NCBI GenBank assembly: GCA_902464015.1
Contig: CABQHM010000005.1
Coordinates: 12,745-76,744, forward strand
Length of the DNA stretch: 64,000 nucleotides
Direction: 5' to 3'
Source: an uncultured Coriobacteriales bacterium
GTDB taxonomy: Bacteria; Actinomycetota; Coriobacteriia; Coriobacteriales; UMGS124
Under the pieces are notes generated by a model. It was not told the origin of the DNA. It saw only the letters and a list, made by a program, of their open reading frames with translations, and did not search any database. This document shows positions 33,557 to 42,666 of the stretch, one piece after another. The position numbers were made by a program, and so were the translations under genes. Position 1 is the first letter of the stretch; each line of letters opens with the position of its first letter.

Positions 33557-35065
33557 GATGGTGTCGATGAGGTCGAGCAGGCCCTGCCTGTTTATGACCT
33601 GCGTCTTTTGGTAGATGTGGCGGGTGTGGGTGCTCACGGTACCCTGAGAGATATGCAGCTCCTCTTGAATGCGCGAGATGGTGCGGCCTTTGATGACGAG
33701 GGGCAGCACCTCGCATTCGCGCGGGGTCAGCTGATAGGTCTTTGCGAGATAGGTCGTTACGCGAGCGATGCGCTCCTCGTAGGCTTGCGCGCTTCCTGCG
33801 ACTGTCGAAGTCCCCGTTGCGCCGGTGGCCGGCAGATTCGCCTCGGGCTCCTCATCGATCATTTCGCCCAGCGAGGTCTCCACCAGGTCCTTCTCCGTGA
33901 AGAGGAAGAGCACGGCAAACACCACCAAGACGGTGAGTCCAATGCCCACAAGCGTCAGGCTCAGGTCGCTCGCCGCAACAAGCGCGGTGGTGCCGAATCC
34001 GATGCAGTCGCCAACAAATTCGCCCAGGTAGAGTGCGCCTACGGCCATTCCGAACGCACGGGTTGCTCGCACGTCGAAATAGTTGCTCACGTCAATGCAG
34101 ACGGCGCACAGCAGGATGAAAAATCCCTGGTACGAGCCGAAGATAAACGCGCTTGAGACCGTATGGGGGAATTGCGCGGCACACATGAGCAGGCTTCCCA
34201 GCACAAGCAGCATGGCGACGACGCGATAGGCGAGGCATATAAAGTCATGCTTGGCGAGCAGCGCGACGAGGGTGAGTACAATCGAAATGACCGTACAGCC
34301 CACCATGAGAAACACAGGGTGGAGCATAGGCACGTCGAAGTAGCGAAATCCGGAAATGACATCGGTAAAGCCCTGGACAAGGCCCATGGCGACGCATGCC
34401 ACGAGCCCGCGCGTGAACATGCGCTTGGTGCGGGGGAGCAGGCTGTGTTCGCAGGTCGGTTTGGGTCGGACGGGGCGCTGCAACGCGGCCGCACGCAGCA
34501 TGAACGTTGAAGCGAGCCCGGCAAGGACGACGACGATGGCCGCGACGATGTTGGCGGTAAAGATAAGCAGAAGGCCTAGCAGCCCTGCGAAGGCCCACGA
34601 TGCCGACAACTCGAACATGGCGCGGTGCGTGCCTACGTCGGAGAAGAGGCGCGCCCAGCCCAAGAACAGCAGGCCCGAAGAAACGCCGGAAACTACCCCT
34701 CCAGCGACGACGAGCACAAGCCCCAGTGTCGTCGTGACATCGCAGCAGCACAATGCCACCGTGCTGAGCGCCATGGCGATTCCGCTTACGGAGATGACCC
34801 TCTTGGAGAGTACCATCTTGTCGGGCCGGGGCAAGAAGTGCGGCGCAAGAAAGAGCGTCAGGAGCAGTGCCATCAAAGAGATGAACAAGCTGAGATACAT
34901 CGAGCCGCGCAGGTCGGTGGCAGCCATATAGAGATAGTCGTTATAAAAGACGGACAGGATCCATGTGTCGTAGAGCCCCGCGCCGAAGATGCGCAACGCT
35001 GATACACCCGACAGCAGATCGCGCATTCCCTCAATGGCTGCCGACTTCGAGTTAATTCTCTCCAT
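33542..35065 (-). CDS. LuxR-type regulator fused to a twelve-helix membrane domain
   Basis: ATG 35065 follows GGGGGAGAG on the minus strand. The 507-residue protein has about twelve hydrophobic segments in its first 400 residues, arranged like a major-facilitator protein, an acidic linker (EMIDEEPEANLP), and a C-terminal LuxR helix-turn-helix (LTPRECEVLPLVIKGRTISR, then SQGTVSTHTRHIYQKT). Such membrane LuxR proteins are a hallmark of Eggerthellaceae, where several sit beside molybdoenzyme operons and respond to the substrate. Divergent placement from the Moco enzyme gene suggests it controls that operon. Confidence 0.92.
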   Translation of the reverse strand: MERINSKSAAIEGMRDLLSGVSALRIFGAGLYDTWILSVFYNDYLYMAATDLRGSMYLSLFISLMALLLTLFLAPHFLPRPDKMVLSKRVISVSGIAMALSTVALCCCDVTTTLGLVLVVAGGVVSGVSSGLLFLGWARLFSDVGTHRAMFELSASWAFAGLLGLLLIFTANIVAAIVVVLAGLASTFMLRAAALQRPVRPKPTCEHSLLPRTKRMFTRGLVACVAMGLVQGFTDVISGFRYFDVPMLHPVFLMVGCTVISIVLTLVALLAKHDFICLAYRVVAMLLVLGSLLMCAAQFPHTVSSAFIFGSYQGFFILLCAVCIDVSNYFDVRATRAFGMAVGALYLGEFVGDCIGFGTTALVAASDLSLTLVGIGLTVLVVFAVLFLFTEKDLVETSLGEMIDEEPEANLPATGATGTSTVAGSAQAYEERIARVTTYLAKTYQLTPRECEVLPLVIKGRTISRIQEELHISQGTVSTHTRHIYQKTQVINRQGLLDLIDTIPDEQ

Positions 35066-35630
35066 GTGTCTCTCCCCCGAGTGCAAAATCTTGCGGTGTT
35101 CATCTTACTCAAATTCTGCTGTGCCACATACGGCGAAGCTTCTGACATTCATGGGACTTTTGACGTTTGTTATCGCGACTGCGCCCATGGTGGAGCACGT
35201 GTCAAGCCCTTTCCTATACATACATGTGTATGACCGAGTTCTAAGGTGTCAGCGGTAATGACTCTGCATCCCGATTGCATGGATGATTGGCTGACGCCGT
35301 CGCGATTCGAGGTTCGCGGTCAGTCCAAAAGGTGTGCACCATGGCGCCCTTGCATCAAGGACAGCATTGCCGTCTTTTTACAAGCTTTGCTACACCGCAT
35401 CAAACCACCAGCTCAAAGGCATCGCATGACGCAACTGCAGCTTTTTATGATGTGCTGCGCACTCCAAAATCACGTTGATTTATGACCAGACATTTTTGTC
35501 TCGCAACCTACGTCGATGCGCACCACCTCTCCGTGGGCCAGTATGTGCCCTGTCATCGCGACAAGGCGCACAGCCACACCGGCGCGCCGCCGAGCCGCAC
35601 GGTTACTAAGAGCACGTGAAAGGAGAGAGT
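35066..35630. promoter_or_regulatory. Divergent control region between the LuxR gene and the Moco oxidoreductase operon
   Basis: This 565-bp stretch has no supported gene. It holds two perfect 5-bp inverted repeats with 4-base spacers: CATAC-ATGT-GTATG at 35219-35232 and AGACA-TTTT-TGTCT at 35488-35501. Either could be a regulator site. The length exceeds what two promoters need, so a long leader is possible. No clear -35/-10 pair was found. Confidence 0.45.
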
Positions 35631-38600
35631 ATGGGCAAGCTGAATCTCACGCGTCGTGACTTCATGAAGGCGGCTGCCGTTACCGCTGCTGCTGCGGCGT
35701 TCGCTGGTAACGCGGCGAGCGCTCTGGCTGAGGTCGAGCACGCTGAGAAGGTCACCGACATCATGGGGACCGACACCATTGCCGTCAAGACTTGCTGCCG
35801 TGGTTGCGGCAAGATGGAGTGCGGTGTCAAGGTCATCGTGAAGAACGGTCGCGCCATCCGCGTCGAGGGCGACGAGGGCGCGTTCCAGTCGATGGGTAAC
35901 TGCTGCACCAAGTCTCAGTCTTCTGTTCAGGCAGCCTACCATCCCGATCGCCTGCACTATCCCATGAAGCGTACCAACCCCAAGGGCGACAACGACCCCG
36001 GCTGGGTGCGCATCTCCTGGGACGAGGCTATGGACACCATCGTCACCAAGATGCAGGAGATCAAGGAGCAGTACGGCGGCGAGGCCATCGCCTGCGAGGT
36101 CGGTACCTCCCGTATTTGGTGCATGCATTCCGAGTCGGTCATCAAGTCGCTCTTCGAGACCCCCAACAACCTCGAGGCTTGGCAGATCTGCAAGGGCCCG
36201 CGTCACTTCGCTACCGAGATGACCTCCACGTTCTCCATGTCCTGGATGGAGACCATCGCCCGCCCGAAGGTGTACGTCCAGTGGGGCGGCGCTTCCGAGC
36301 TTTCCAACTACGACGACTCTTGCCGTACCACGGTCGACGTCGCCACTCGTGCCGACGTGCACATCTCCGTCGACCCTCGTCAGGCCAACATGGGCAAGGA
36401 AGCCGACTACTGGCAGCACCTGCGCACCGGTACCGACGGCGCCCTGGCCCTCTCCTGGCTCAACGTCATCATCGAGAACAACCTCATCGACGACATCTAT
36501 ACCAAGAAGTGGACGAACGCCCCGTTCCTCGTCTGCATGGACATGGAGCCCACGGGCTTCCCCTGCAAGCGCAACGACGGCTCGCACTACGACATGAAGA
36601 CCCACCTGCTCAAGGAGTCCGACATCGTCGAGGGCGGCTCGCCTTACAAGTTCCTCGTGTATGACAACAACTGGGAGCAGCTCAAGGCCGAGGGCGTCGA
36701 GCACCAGTACGGCGAGTTCACCTGGTTCAACGCTGACTCCGAGGGTGTCATCGACGAGACCGGCGGCTTCTGGGAGGGCGAGAACTACGACTCCATGAAG
36801 GCCCGCGAGGGTCGCGAGGCTGCCCAGGAGAACTGCCTCAAGGGCTACATCCAGGGCCAGGTTCCCGACCTTCTGCCCTTCGACCCGGGCATCGACCCGG
36901 CGCTCTTCGGTGAGTTCGAGGTGACTCTCAAGGACGGTTCCAAGCACACCGTGCGCCCCGTCTACGACATCCTTGCCGAGAAGTGCGCCGAGTACGCTCC
37001 CGAGAAGGCTGCTGAGATCACCGGCATTCCCGCCGAGGAGATCGAGGCTGCTGCCAAGGCCTACGCTACCCGCATCGACCCCTCCACGGGCTACGGCAAC
37101 GGCGGCATCCAGTACATGCTCGCCATCGAGCACGCCTGCAACGCCGTTCAGAACGCCCGTCTGTGCGACGCCATCGTCGCCGTCACCGGCAACATCGACA
37201 CCCCCGGCGGCAACCGTTCCACCACGATCGTCCCGATTGACGGCGACCTCCAGGGCTTCTCCGCTTGGGTGCCCGGCGCTTCGCTGCCTCCTCGCGAGGT
37301 CAACGAGAAGCAGCTCGGTGCCAAGCAGTTCCCGCTGCTCGACTGGTGGGGCTACTGGTGCGACATGAACGTCACGTTCAACGCCATGCTGACCGGCGAC
37401 CCCTACCCCGTGCGCGCCCTGTGGAACGAGTCGGGCAACTTCATGTGCGCCTGCAACTCCACGTTTGCTTGGGATGCCCTGAACAGCCTCGACTTCTTCG
37501 TCGACCTGAACCTGTGGCACGCCCCCTCCACCGACGCGGCCGACATCATCCTGCCTGTCGCCCACTGGATTGAGCTTTCCAGCCCCCGTGCCTCCCAGGG
37601 TTCGGCCGGCGGCATGGGCGCCACCGTCAAGTGCGTCGAGCCTCCCGCAGAGGCCATGTACGACCCCGAGATCGTCATGGACCTGTTCCGTCGCTGGGGC
37701 ATGCCGTGGAACACCGAGGAGGGCAACGAGTGGCCTGACATCAACTGGCAGCTCGACGACTCCATCAAGCTCCTCTCCGACGATGAGTACACCAAGACGT
37801 ACTACACCGTTGAGAACGGCAAGATCGTCAACATGGAGCGCAAGGGTAAGCTCTTCAGCGAGATCACGCCCAAGTACGAGCACTGGGCTGATTACGTGCG
37901 CGATTTCCAGACGCACGGCTGGTGGCAGGCCAAGGAGATTGAGCCTGACATGTGGGGCACCTACCGTCGCTACCAGACCGGTGGTTTCCGCGGTCGCGAC
38001 GCTGTGTGGGCACGCCTTGACTACACCGCTGGCCCCGGCATCGCCGACTGGAAGCCTGGCTTCTTCACCCCGACGATGAAGCACGAGCTGTGGAGCTGCG
38101 TTGTCGAGTCCTACATGCCCGATCGCGAGGACCTGTGGCTTCCCAGCTGGACCGAGCCGCCGCACGGCCCCGTCGCCGACCCCGAGATGGCCAAGGAGTA
38201 CCCGCTCACGGCCACGACCGGTCGCCGCATCCCCGTGTACTTCCACTCCGAGCACCGTCAGCTTCCCTGGTGCCGCGAGCTTTGGCCCGTGCCCCGCATC
38301 GAGATCAACCCCGTCACCGCTGCCCAGTACGGCATCGAGCAGGGTGACTGGGTGTGGATCGAGACGCCCTACGGCAAGATCCGCGAGTGCGCCGACCTGT
38401 ACTACGGCGTGGACCAGCACACGGTCAACCTCGAGCACACCTGGTGGTACCCCGAGATTCAGGATTCCGGTCACGGCTTCCAGCTCTCGCAGGTCAACTG
38501 CCTCATCGACAAGGACGCTCAGGACCCCATTTCCGGTACGTCCAACCTGCGCTCCTACCAGGTCAAGATTTACAAGGCAACACCCGAGAACAGCCCGTTC

Positions 38601-38702
38601 GGCAACCCCGTGCCCTGCGGCAGCGACGGCACCGAGATCATCCACGATGCCTCCGACCCGCGCCTGAAGGAATGGTTGCCCACCTATGAGGGTAGGGAGT
38701 AA
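35631..38702 (+). CDS. Tat-exported molybdopterin oxidoreductase, catalytic subunit (DMSO reductase family; catechol dehydroxylase-like)
   Basis: ATG 35631 follows AAAGGAGAG and opens a twin-arginine signal (LTRRDFMKAAAVTAA, ending ALA). The 1023-residue enzyme has a [4Fe-4S] site in CCRGCGKMECGV (Cys56, Cys59, Cys64) with Cys91/92 in GNCCTKSQ, then the molybdopterin domains with RISWDEAMDTIVTKM, VGTSRIWCMHS and the late KMG-type cofactor cap. Length, Cys spacing and the GKMECGV segment recall the Moco catechol dehydroxylases of Eggerthella as I remember them, but arsenate, sulfoxide or other reductases of the family cannot be excluded. The Fe-S subunit gene follows after three bases. Confidence 0.85.
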   Translation: MGKLNLTRRDFMKAAAVTAAAAAFAGNAASALAEVEHAEKVTDIMGTDTIAVKTCCRGCGKMECGVKVIVKNGRAIRVEGDEGAFQSMGNCCTKSQSSVQAAYHPDRLHYPMKRTNPKGDNDPGWVRISWDEAMDTIVTKMQEIKEQYGGEAIACEVGTSRIWCMHSESVIKSLFETPNNLEAWQICKGPRHFATEMTSTFSMSWMETIARPKVYVQWGGASELSNYDDSCRTTVDVATRADVHISVDPRQANMGKEADYWQHLRTGTDGALALSWLNVIIENNLIDDIYTKKWTNAPFLVCMDMEPTGFPCKRNDGSHYDMKTHLLKESDIVEGGSPYKFLVYDNNWEQLKAEGVEHQYGEFTWFNADSEGVIDETGGFWEGENYDSMKAREGREAAQENCLKGYIQGQVPDLLPFDPGIDPALFGEFEVTLKDGSKHTVRPVYDILAEKCAEYAPEKAAEITGIPAEEIEAAAKAYATRIDPSTGYGNGGIQYMLAIEHACNAVQNARLCDAIVAVTGNIDTPGGNRSTTIVPIDGDLQGFSAWVPGASLPPREVNEKQLGAKQFPLLDWWGYWCDMNVTFNAMLTGDPYPVRALWNESGNFMCACNSTFAWDALNSLDFFVDLNLWHAPSTDAADIILPVAHWIELSSPRASQGSAGGMGATVKCVEPPAEAMYDPEIVMDLFRRWGMPWNTEEGNEWPDINWQLDDSIKLLSDDEYTKTYYTVENGKIVNMERKGKLFSEITPKYEHWADYVRDFQTHGWWQAKEIEPDMWGTYRRYQTGGFRGRDAVWARLDYTAGPGIADWKPGFFTPTMKHELWSCVVESYMPDREDLWLPSWTEPPHGPVADPEMAKEYPLTATTGRRIPVYFHSEHRQLPWCRELWPVPRIEINPVTAAQYGIEQGDWVWIETPYGKIRECADLYYGVDQHTVNLEHTWWYPEIQDSGHGFQLSQVNCLIDKDAQDPISGTSNLRSYQVKIYKATPENSPFGNPVPCGSDGTEIIHDASDPRLKEWLPTYEGRE

Positions 38703-38705
38703 GCA

Positions 38706-39455
38706 ATGCAGAAGGCAATTATCACCGATCTTAACCGCTGCGTAGGCTGCCTGGCCTGCAGCGTTGCATGCAAGGGCCTCAACGGGGTGCCGATTGGCGA
38801 GTTCTGGAACCGCGTGGTTCGCGTCGGACCCAACCCCGAGTACGAAGGCGCCGACTACCCCGACGTCTACATGTACTTCCTGCCGGTCACCTGCCAGCAC
38901 TGCGCTAACCCCGAGTGCGTCACCGTGTGCCCCACGGGTGCTTCCGTCAAGACCGAGGACGGCACCATCCAGATCGACGCCGAGCAGTGCATTGGCTGCG
39001 GCGCGTGCCTGTCTGCCTGCCCTTATGGCGTTCGCTACATCAGCGAAGAGGACAACACCGCCAAGAAGTGCACGATGTGCAAGGACAACATCGACGAGGA
39101 CGGCGTGCCTCAGTGCGTCTCCCAGTGCAGCGGCAACGCCCGCTGGGTCGGCGACATCGACGAGGGCTACGACAGCTTCGTGGGCGCCCATGAGACCGAC
39201 GGCGAGTGGACCGGCGAGCGTCGCCGCATGATGGACTTCATCGAGCCCTTCACCGACGACCAGGTCTATCACCTGCCTGATGCGGGCAACGGCCCGAGCT
39301 TCGCGTACATCCTGCGCGACCACAAGTGGTACGGCGACGTGCTCGACAACTCGCTCGACCCGTCCCACACCGCCACCAAGCAGGGTGTTACCTATCCTCT
39401 GACCGACGTTGAGGATGGCATCGCCGAGGCCGCGGCTGCAGTCGCCGACCTCTAA
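38706..39455 (+). CDS. Four-cluster Fe-S electron-transfer subunit (DmsB/NrfC-like)
   Basis: The 249-residue protein has four Cys groups: CVGCLACSVACKG, CQHCANPECVTVCPTGA, CIGCGACLSACPYG and CTMCKDNIDEDGVPQCVSQC. This is the DmsB-type arrangement of four [4Fe-4S] clusters that feed electrons to the Moco subunit. It has no signal peptide, so export would be by riding with the Tat-bearing catalytic subunit. No NrfD/DmsC membrane anchor follows, so the route from quinol or another donor is not visible. A terminator follows. Confidence 0.93.
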   Translation: MQKAIITDLNRCVGCLACSVACKGLNGVPIGEFWNRVVRVGPNPEYEGADYPDVYMYFLPVTCQHCANPECVTVCPTGASVKTEDGTIQIDAEQCIGCGACLSACPYGVRYISEEDNTAKKCTMCKDNIDEDGVPQCVSQCSGNARWVGDIDEGYDSFVGAHETDGEWTGERRRMMDFIEPFTDDQVYHLPDAGNGPSFAYILRDHKWYGDVLDNSLDPSHTATKQGVTYPLTDVEDGIAEAAAAVADL

Positions 39456-39467
39456 GAGTTCGTGTAT

Positions 39468-39516
39468 AAGCGGGGCGGGTCACACACCCTCATACCTGCC
39501 CGCCCCGCTTGCTTTT
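39468..39516 (+). terminator. Terminator after the Moco enzyme and Fe-S subunit genes
   Basis: Perfect 12-bp stem (39468-39479 with 39499-39510) followed by GCTTTT. Confidence 0.8.
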
Positions 39517-39728
39517 GCCTCGGGCAATTTCTGAATCACTGGATTGCCTACAAGCCGGCGCATTCGATTGATTCGGATGCGTCGGCAGGCGAAAGCCCTT
39601 ATTGAAGTGCGGCCGCATCCCCTTGCCCCCAAGCCGTGCTTCAACGAGGGCTTTCGCCCGGGAGTGGGATGTCCCCGCGTCCCATATTCCGTCCCCATAC
39701 TGTGCCCGCACTTGAAAGGAAGACTCCC

Positions 39729-40859
39729 ATGACCGATCGAAAGAACGCGCTGGGGGTACTCGATGTTCTCGAAAGTCCGTACCTGCAGGTTTTTCCCATC
39801 CGCTGCATCGAAGTCCGCAACCGCAACGCCCGTTGCGGGGCTTGTGCGGCGGCTTGCTCGAGCGGTGCCCTTGCCATCGCCGAGGACGGCATGATTGCAA
39901 GCGACCCCAGCCTTTGCACGGGTTGCGGAGCGTGCGCCACGGCCTGTCCTACCTGCGCTCTTGTCGCACAGGGCCCCGACGACCGCGAACTGCTTGAGCG
40001 CTGCGTAAAGGCCGGCAGCGCCAACGATGACCGCGTGGTGGTTGCCTCCACCGCTGCGCTTGACCATGCTTTTGGCCATTACGACCCTGCCAAGGTCACG
40101 GAGGTGGCGACGCTGTCGCGCTTTGACGAGTCGATGATCGTGACGCTTGCGGCCTGTGGCGCCCAGAGCCTGACGTTTGTGGATGGTCGCGACGCTGCTG
40201 CGGGCGACGATGCGCTTATCGCCCGGGTGGTAAGCGGTGCCTGCGGGCTGCTGGAAGCCTGGGGCGCCGCGCTCGAGGTCACCGTTCAGGCCCAACTGCC
40301 CGAAGAGGTTGTGACCGAGGAGTTCGTGGACGAGGAGCGTCCCGTCACGCGTCACGAGAATGCCTCGATTGACCTACAGGTTGACCCCGAGGCATACAAG
40401 CCCATGAAGCTCGACGCCCAGGGCAGGCTGCCCCAGCAGGTGCCCAACCGCCGCGGCCGCTTGCTTCGCACGCTCAATTCGCTGGGCGAGCCTTCCGAGC
40501 AGACCGTGAACACGAGGCTTTGGGGCCATGTGACGCTCGACACCTCGCATTGCCAGTCGTGCAGGCTGTGCACCGTTTTTTGTCCCACCGGCGCTTTGGT
40601 GAAGTTCGATGAGGATGGCGGCAAGACCATCGGCATCATCCACACGCCCGCCAAATGCGTGAAGTGCCGTTGCTGTGAGACGGCATGCCCCAAGCAGGCA
40701 ATTTCGCTTTCTGAAGACATTTTTGCACCCGACCTCGTGGGCGGCTACTCCGAGCGCTATGAGATGCCCGTGCCCGAGATTGTGGTGGGAAAGCCCACTA
40801 CCGTTGTCAACAAGATGCGCAAGCTGCTTGTCGGCGCCAACCAGGTCAACTTCGCCTAG
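39729..40859 (+). CDS. Cytoplasmic four-cluster ferredoxin-type protein
   Basis: ATG 39729 follows AAAGGAAG. The 376-residue protein has two pairs of ferredoxin motifs: CGACAAACSSG and CTGCGACATACPTC near the N-terminus (about residues 36-80), and CQSCRLCTVFCPTG and CVKCRCCETACPKQ near residues 280-330. The region between (about 90-270) resembles no domain I can name, though ASTAALDHAF and TLAACGAQS recall a binding domain. No signal peptide is present. It begins the maturation-type half of the island and may carry electrons inside the cell, perhaps to the neighbouring enzyme during assembly. Confidence 0.85.
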   Translation: MTDRKNALGVLDVLESPYLQVFPIRCIEVRNRNARCGACAAACSSGALAIAEDGMIASDPSLCTGCGACATACPTCALVAQGPDDRELLERCVKAGSANDDRVVVASTAALDHAFGHYDPAKVTEVATLSRFDESMIVTLAACGAQSLTFVDGRDAAAGDDALIARVVSGACGLLEAWGAALEVTVQAQLPEEVVTEEFVDEERPVTRHENASIDLQVDPEAYKPMKLDAQGRLPQQVPNRRGRLLRTLNSLGEPSEQTVNTRLWGHVTLDTSHCQSCRLCTVFCPTGALVKFDEDGGKTIGIIHTPAKCVKCRCCETACPKQAISLSEDIFAPDLVGGYSERYEMPVPEIVVGKPTTVVNKMRKLLVGANQVNFA

Positions 40860-40964
40860 GTGCTGTGAAGGATTGCTGCGAGCCGTGTAGGGCTGCGACT
40901 GTCGAGCTTGCCCTGATTCACTTGTTTTGATGCATATAGACATATATATAAAGAGGAGAGAACA

Positions 40965-41723
40965 ATGAAGCTTGAGCCCATCAACCCCGATTTGTTCGAA
41001 GCAGCCGACGCCGAGCGCGAGAACGCTCCCGCGGAGGAGGAAGTCCTGCCCTATATGGGCGACCCCAACGAGGATCATGCTCCTGAAATTAAAGTCGACG
41101 ACCGCCCTGCGCAGGTGCGTACCGCCGAGCTGTTCGACCGGATGAAGACCCGTCGCAAGATTCTCCTTTCGCTTCTTGATTTTTGTCGCGAGCCCGCCCT
41201 TGTCGAGGACGTGAACGCCCGCGCCGACGAGCTCCAGGCGGTGTGCGCCTCTGTGTTCGACGGTCCCGCCATGTGCAACCTGCTTGAGCGCGCGGGTGCT
41301 CTTGAGAAGGTCACCGAGACCGAGGCCCAGGCTCCCGAGGTCGTTGTGGTTGACGGTGTGGAGTGTATGAAGCCTGCCGAGCGCGTCATCGTGCGCTATC
41401 AGACTACGCAGGTCGGCATCGAGCAGCTCGAGGCCGACAAGCCCATGGAGCGCCTGAACGCCATTTTTGATCGCGACGGCAGCTATAAGCCCATCTATCT
41501 GCGTATTCTCAAGGCCTGCACCGAGGAGGGCGGCAAGAGCGCCAAGCAGCTCGGCGATCTTGTGGACTCTGACCCGCTGCTGCAGGAGCCTCGCTATTGG
41601 GCTGCGCATTTCTTCAACATCCTGGGCGAGTGCGACGCGCTTTTCTGGAAACACAACTGGTTCACGACCGAGCTGGGATATAAAGCCATTGAGTCTCTCG
41701 AGCTCGAAGGCGTCGAAGCCTAA
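40965..41723 (+). CDS. Uncharacterised helical protein of the molybdoenzyme island
   Basis: ATG 40965 follows GAGGAGAG at a good distance. The 252-residue product has an acidic N-terminal 40 residues and otherwise helical composition. The C-terminal 90 residues (RILKACTEEGGKSAKQLGDL, then the stretch ending TTELGYKAIESL) look like a winged helix, but this is only a visual impression. No signal, membrane segment or Cys motif. Placement between the ferredoxin and TorD genes points to a role in assembly of the Moco enzyme. Confidence 0.7.
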   Translation: MKLEPINPDLFEAADAERENAPAEEEVLPYMGDPNEDHAPEIKVDDRPAQVRTAELFDRMKTRRKILLSLLDFCREPALVEDVNARADELQAVCASVFDGPAMCNLLERAGALEKVTETEAQAPEVVVVDGVECMKPAERVIVRYQTTQVGIEQLEADKPMERLNAIFDRDGSYKPIYLRILKACTEEGGKSAKQLGDLVDSDPLLQEPRYWAAHFFNILGECDALFWKHNWFTTELGYKAIESLELEGVEA

Positions 41724-41786
41724 ATTGGCTCGGACTTTCCACAGCTGCGTTTACTACATCATCCAAGATATCTAGGAGACCCCACC

Positions 41787-42524
41787 ATGGATACCGCCAA
41801 CACCACCGAAGAGATCACGCTTGACGAATTTGCCCAGACCAACGAGTCCCGCGCCAAGGCGTATGGGCTTCTCAGCCGTCTGTATGCCAAGGAGGTAGAC
41901 GACGAGCTGCTCGAGCAGCTGCGCAAGACCGCCTTTCCCGTGCGTTCTGGCAGCGTGCTTACCGACGAGGGCAACCGCCTCATGGCCACCTACCTGAGCA
42001 ACGTCTGGTCGGGCACGCTGCAGGAGCTCGCGGTTGATTACGTGCATGCGTTCATCGGAAGCGGCATGGACGCCTTCAGCGCCGCCTATCCTTACGAAAG
42101 CGTTTACACCTCCCCGAAGCGCCTCATGATGCAGGAGGCGCGCGACGAGGTGCTCGCCATTTATCGCAGCCAGGCGCTTGACAAGTCCAAAACATGGAAG
42201 GAGTCCGAGGACCACGTCGCCATGGAATGCGAGTTCATGGCTGCCATGGCCAAGCGCACCGCCGACGCCTGTCGTGAGGGCGACGAGGACAAGGTCGCAT
42301 CCCTGCTGCTCACCCAGCACAACTTCCTGGCCGACCACCTCTACGCGTGGACGGGCATGATGACGTCGGACATGCGCAAGTTTGCCCGCACCGATTTCTA
42401 CAAGGGCCTAGCCGATTACACCGACGGTTTCCTTGAGAGCGACTTCGACCTCCTCAAGAACGTCCTGGGCATTGAGGACGAGATTGAGGACGTCGAGGCA
42501 GAGCCTGCTGCTGAAAAGGCCTAA
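41787..42524 (+). CDS. TorD/DmsD-family molybdoenzyme chaperone
   Basis: ATG 41787 has AGGAGACC upstream. The 245-residue all-helical protein shows the family pattern YPYESVYTSPKRLMMQEARD and the later EDHVAMECEFMAAMA, which resembles the E-P-D-H region of TorD proteins, with the Pro replaced. TorD chaperones bind the Tat signal of a molybdoenzyme and hold it until the cofactor is inserted. Its natural client is the Tat-bearing enzyme encoded at 35631. Confidence 0.9.
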   Translation: MDTANTTEEITLDEFAQTNESRAKAYGLLSRLYAKEVDDELLEQLRKTAFPVRSGSVLTDEGNRLMATYLSNVWSGTLQELAVDYVHAFIGSGMDAFSAAYPYESVYTSPKRLMMQEARDEVLAIYRSQALDKSKTWKESEDHVAMECEFMAAMAKRTADACREGDEDKVASLLLTQHNFLADHLYAWTGMMTSDMRKFARTDFYKGLADYTDGFLESDFDLLKNVLGIEDEIEDVEAEPAAEKA

Positions 42525-42666
42525 GAGCCGTCTGGGGGTTTGCAGCGTAGGGTGGGACGCCGCAGGCTCGCCGAGGGCAGGGTGGCTCGGCAATTGGGCA
42601 CATGGGGAGAGTCATCCTGTCCTCAACGAGCCTGCGATGTACGGGATTGCTCAAGGAGCGGAAGCG

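Noticed and set aside
35553..39368. 1271-codon open frame on the minus strand
   Set aside because: It is antisense to the Moco enzyme and Fe-S genes. High GC leaves the opposite strand open, and the translation is Val/Leu/Gly/His-rich with no domain or signal.
40922..40950. Promoter TTGTTT-N17-TATATA before the helical-protein gene
   Set aside because: Transcription would start inside or after the ribosome binding site, so the spacing argues against it.
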